Both the position numbers and the translations under genes were made by a program. A stretch of 24,885 nucleotides of DNA from an uncultured Collinsella sp. (GTDB lineage: Bacteria; Actinomycetota; Coriobacteriia; Coriobacteriales; Coriobacteriaceae), in contig CAUFXK010000022.1 in NCBI GenBank assembly GCA_959596495.1, forward strand, positions 1 through 24,885. The letters run 5' to 3'. The notes beneath the pieces were generated by a model. The model was not told the origin of the DNA and made no database searches. It saw nothing but the letters and a program-made list of their open reading frames with translations. Shown here piece by piece: positions 22,085 to 24,885 of this stretch. The stretch's first letter is position 1; every line of letters starts with the position of its first letter.

Positions 22085-22993
22085 ATGGCAAAGCAACTGC
22101 CAAAGCGCGACCTTGAGAACGTGGGCCTGGGCGTCACGGGTGCGTGCGTAGCGCTCGTGACGCTTGTCGTTGCCGCGCTCATCTTTATGGTCGCCCAAAA
22201 GGGCCTCTCGGCTTTTCTCAAGGACGGCGTTTCGGTCGTCGAGTTCTTTACCGGCACCAAGTGGGACCTGGCCAACACGGCTAAAAACGGCCTGCCCTAT
22301 ACCGGCGCCCTGCCCCTGATCGTCACCTCGTTTGCGGTCATGGTGCTCTCCACGCTCATCGCGCTGCCCATCGCCATCGGCTCTGCCATCTTTGCGGTCG
22401 AGATTCGACCTAAGTTTGGTTCCAAGATCTTTCAGCCGCTTATTGAGCTTTTGACCGGCATTCCCTCGGTCGTCTTTGGCCTCATCGGCTTTCACGTGGT
22501 CGTCGGCCTTATGAAGAGCGTTTTCCACGTGAGCACGGGTCTGGGCATCTTGCCCGGCGCCATCGTGCTGGCCGTCATGATCCTGCCGACCATGACCACC
22601 CTTTCGGTCGATGGTCTGCGCGCCGTGCCCGACAGCTACCGCCAGGGCTCGCTCGCTCTGGGCTACACCCGCTGGCAGACCATCTGGCACGTGGTGCTCA
22701 AGTCCGCCATGCCGTCGCTCATGACCGCGGTCATCCTTGGCATGACGCGTGCCTTTGGCGAGACGCTCGCCGTGCGTATGGTCATCGGCGGCATCGAGGC
22801 CATGCCGACGTCGCTGCTGTCGCCGGCGTCCACCATCACCACCACGCTCACCACGTCTATGGCGGTCTATGCCGAGGGCTCGGCCCAGGACGATGTTCTG
22901 TGGGCGCTCGGTCTGCTGCTGATGGGCATGAGCCTCATCTTCATCCTGATCATCCACCTTATCGGCCGCAAGGGGGCGAAGGCTCGTGGCTAG
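22085..22993 (+). CDS. pstC: Phosphate ABC transporter permease PstC
   Basis: A 302-residue inner-membrane permease. About six hydrophobic segments are visible (for example 15-37, 75-105, 118-142, 156-172, 211-235 and 272-294). The cytoplasmic EAA-like coupling loop is SLALGYTRWQTIWHVVLKSAMP-like at about 189-210, which docks onto PstB. The segment LLTGIPSVVFG (122-132) is typical of PstC/PstA. ATG 22085 follows GGAAAGG. The last 8 nt overlap the GTG start of pstA, indicating translational coupling in pstSCAB. Confidence 0.96.
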   Translation: MAKQLPKRDLENVGLGVTGACVALVTLVVAALIFMVAQKGLSAFLKDGVSVVEFFTGTKWDLANTAKNGLPYTGALPLIVTSFAVMVLSTLIALPIAIGSAIFAVEIRPKFGSKIFQPLIELLTGIPSVVFGLIGFHVVVGLMKSVFHVSTGLGILPGAIVLAVMILPTMTTLSVDGLRAVPDSYRQGSLALGYTRWQTIWHVVLKSAMPSLMTAVILGMTRAFGETLAVRMVIGGIEAMPTSLLSPASTITTTLTTSMAVYAEGSAQDDVLWALGLLLMGMSLIFILIIHLIGRKGAKARG

Positions 22994-23912
22994 CACGCGC
23001 ATCCATATCGACGAGGCGAGGTTCGGGCGCGTCCAAAAGCAGGACCGCATCGCCACGGGCGTGCTGACGGCGATCGCCGCCATCGTCATGCTCATCGTCG
23101 TCTCCATGGTGGCCTACATCCTGTTCGAGGGTATCTCGACGCTGTTCCAGCCGGGCTTTCTCACGCAGCCCGCACGCGCCAACGGAACGCAGGGCGGCGT
23201 GCTCTACCAGCTGTTCGACTCGTTCTATCTGCTGCTGATCACCCTGATCATCTCGGTGCCCATTAGCCTGGGCGGCGCGGTCTTTTTGGTTGAGTACGCG
23301 CCCGATGGGCCCATCCGCGACATCGCCTCCACCGCCATCGAAACGCTGTCCTCGCTGCCCTCCATTGTCGTGGGCATGTTCGGCTTTCTGGTGTTCTCGG
23401 TGCAGCTGGGCTGGAAGTACTCCATCATCTCCGGCGCCGTCGCGCTCACCATGTTCAACATCCCCACCCTGGTGCGCGTGATTCAGCAGGCGCTCGAGGA
23501 CGTGCCGCAGGCCCAGCGCGATGCGTGCCTGGCCATGGGCCTCACTCGCTGGGAGGCCACACTGCACATCCTGATTCCCGAGGCCATGCCCGCCATCGTG
23601 ACCGGCATCGTGCTTTCGGCCGGCCGCGTGTTTGGCGAGGCCGCGGCGCTGCTCTTTACCTCGGGCATGAGCTCGCCGGTTCGCCTGAACTTCTTGAGCT
23701 TTAACCTGTCGAGCCCCACCTGCGCCTGGAACGTGTTCCGTCCCGGCGAGTCGCTGGCCGTGCACATCTACAAGATCTATGGCGAGGGCAGCCCCGAGGC
23801 CCAGCAGATCGTTTGGGGCACCGCCGCACTGCTGATGACCTGCGTGCTGCTGTTTAACGTAGTCGCCCGTATCGTGGGCAAGCAACTGGCAAGGAAGATG
23901 ACGGCCGAATGA
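22986..23912 (+). CDS. pstA: Phosphate ABC transporter permease PstA
   Basis: A 308-residue permease, partner of PstC. It has a cytoplasmic N-terminus of about 22 residues and membrane segments at about 24-47, 75-102, 118-140, 148-166, 203-225 and 278-297. The EAA-like loop at about 180-202 contains MGLTRWEATLHILIPEAMP, and LSSLPSIVVGMFGF (121-134) is the PstA signature segment. The start is the GTG at 22986, which overlaps the end of pstC by 8 nt; no ATG nearby fits as well. The stop overlaps the pstB start by 4 nt (ATGA). Confidence 0.95.
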   Translation: MASTRIHIDEARFGRVQKQDRIATGVLTAIAAIVMLIVVSMVAYILFEGISTLFQPGFLTQPARANGTQGGVLYQLFDSFYLLLITLIISVPISLGGAVFLVEYAPDGPIRDIASTAIETLSSLPSIVVGMFGFLVFSVQLGWKYSIISGAVALTMFNIPTLVRVIQQALEDVPQAQRDACLAMGLTRWEATLHILIPEAMPAIVTGIVLSAGRVFGEAAALLFTSGMSSPVRLNFLSFNLSSPTCAWNVFRPGESLAVHIYKIYGEGSPEAQQIVWGTAALLMTCVLLFNVVARIVGKQLARKMTAE

Positions 23913-24781
23913 GCGATATGAATGCAACGCCCGCAACCGAGGCGGCCGCGTCCGACACCCAGGACTTTCTGTCGAGCGTGGGGGAGAGCGAGAGGCGCGT
24001 GCGCGTGAGCGGCAAGGCCGTGAGCGACGAGGTCGTGCTCTCCGCCAAGGACGTCAACGTGTACTATGGCGACCACCATGCGCTGCACAATACGTCGCTC
24101 GACTTCCATAAGGGCGAGATCACGGCGCTCATCGGGCCTTCGGGCTGCGGTAAGTCGACCTTTTTGCGCAGCCTCAACCTTATGAATCGCGAGATTCGCG
24201 GCTGTCGCGTGGAGGGCGAGATCAACTACCGCGGGCGCAACGTGAACACCAAGACCGAGAACACGTACGAGCTGCGTCGTTCCATTGGCATGGTGTTCCA
24301 GCAGCCCAATCCGTTTCGCAAGTCCATTCGCGACAACATCACGTTTGCGCCCAAGCGCCACGGCATCACCGACCGCGACGAGCTCGATCGCATGGTCGAG
24401 GAAAGCCTGCGCGGCGCCGCGCTGTGGGACGAGGTCAAAGACAAGCTCGACAAGAGCGCCTATGCGCTTTCGGGCGGTCAGCAGCAGCGCCTGTGCATCG
24501 CGCGCACGCTGGCGCTCAACCCCGACGTGATTCTGTTCGACGAGCCCTGCTCGGCGCTCGACCCCATCTCGACGTTGGCGATCGAGGACCTGATGTCGTC
24601 GATCGTTGCCGACCGTGCCATCGTCATCGTGACGCACAACATGGAGCAGGCGTCGCGTGTGTCCAACCGCACGGCGTTCTTCTACATGGGCGATATGGTC
24701 GAGTACGACGAAACTGACGAGATTTTCCAACGGCCCAAGGATAAGCGGCTGAATGATTACCTCACCGGCATGTTCTCCTAG
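23909..24781 (+). CDS. pstB: Phosphate ABC transporter ATP-binding protein PstB
   Basis: A 290-residue ABC ATPase. Walker A is GPSGCGKST (76-84), the Q-loop is Gln131 in VFQQPNPF, the signature is LSGGQQQR (187-194), Walker B is VILFDEP with Glu212, the D-loop is SALD, and the H-loop is His243. The sequence around NPFRKSIRDNI is typical of PstB. About 40 residues precede the usual start of the ATPase domain; they are charged and low-complexity, making the protein longer than the usual 250-260. The start ATG 23909 overlaps the pstA stop (ATGA), so it is firmly placed by coupling. An intrinsic terminator follows at 24837, so a co-transcribed phoU is not part of this unit. Confidence 0.97.
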   Translation: MSDMNATPATEAAASDTQDFLSSVGESERRVRVSGKAVSDEVVLSAKDVNVYYGDHHALHNTSLDFHKGEITALIGPSGCGKSTFLRSLNLMNREIRGCRVEGEINYRGRNVNTKTENTYELRRSIGMVFQQPNPFRKSIRDNITFAPKRHGITDRDELDRMVEESLRGAALWDEVKDKLDKSAYALSGGQQQRLCIARTLALNPDVILFDEPCSALDPISTLAIEDLMSSIVADRAIVIVTHNMEQASRVSNRTAFFYMGDMVEYDETDEIFQRPKDKRLNDYLTGMFS

Positions 24782-24836
24782 TCCGGGACATGCTTGAGGC
24801 CCGCGGCGGCCACGGTTGTCGCGGGACTGATTGGAG

Positions 24837-24874
24837 AGGCGGGTCATCTCTTGCGGGAGATGGCCCGCCTTTTT
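24837..24874 (+). terminator. Intrinsic terminator of the pst operon
   Basis: AGGCGGG (24837-24843) pairs with CCCGCCT (24864-24870), and CATCTC/GAGATG extends the stem inward. A run of five T follows (24870-24874). It lies 56 nt after the pstB stop. Confidence 0.9.
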
Positions 24875-24885
24875 GTGTCGTGTGC

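Noticed and set aside
21008..23107. Very long open frame on the minus strand opposite pstS and pstC (699 codons)
   Set aside because: It is antisense to two unmistakable genes, has no family motifs, is biased in composition as mirror frames of GC-rich genes are, and has no ribosome binding site.
1..24885. tRNA or rRNA genes
   Set aside because: I looked for cloverleaf-type sequences and conserved rRNA blocks on both strands in the intergenic regions and saw none.

Overview
The window looks like chromosome of a high-GC gut actinobacterium of the Coriobacteriia, most likely Collinsella or a close relative. This is inferred from the GC-rich coding style, the kinds of genes present and the style of the intergenic repeats. 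No rRNA or tRNA gene is present to confirm it.

Layout. Positions 86-4855 are mostly minus strand: a conserved TIM-barrel protein of unknown function, an RsmB/NOP-type RNA cytosine methyltransferase and a divergent methionyl-tRNA-synthetase-like protein. A 56-residue membrane peptide gene (1369-1539) lies on the plus strand between them. A DUF3267 membrane metalloprotease-like gene (4988-5556) carries a one-base frameshift. The last two or three steps of queuosine formation follow: queH (5661-6236), queA (6301-7518) and tgt (11246-12385). They are interrupted by a minus-strand tail-anchored coiled-coil protein (7986-9749) and a short-chain dehydrogenase that closely resembles bile-acid 12alpha-hydroxysteroid dehydrogenases (10044-10844). 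A LOG-family protein (12519-13277) comes next.

Positions 13300-17650 form an AT-richer accessory island. It holds a RelB/DinJ-YafQ-type toxin-antitoxin pair with a palindromic operator, a 994-residue primase-helicase of the TOTE conflict-system type, and a 231-bp MITE-like element with perfect 36-bp terminal inverted repeats. Core genes resume with a DegV-family lipid-binding protein (minus strand), a HAD phosphatase plus Sapep/PepV-type dipeptidase operon, and the high-affinity phosphate transporter operon pstS-pstC-pstA-pstB. That operon ends in a clear intrinsic terminator at the right edge.

The least expected content is intergenic. One repeat family (after queA and after the dehydrogenase) folds into nested helices whose arms differ between copies but remain complementary, which points to selection on structure. 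A second family of about 70-nt palindromes occurs four times, always at gene 3' ends, and one copy supplies the stop codon of the primase-helicase. A separate hairpin with 34-bp arms, a tandem 20-nt repeat and the MITE-like element complete a repeat-rich intergenic landscape.
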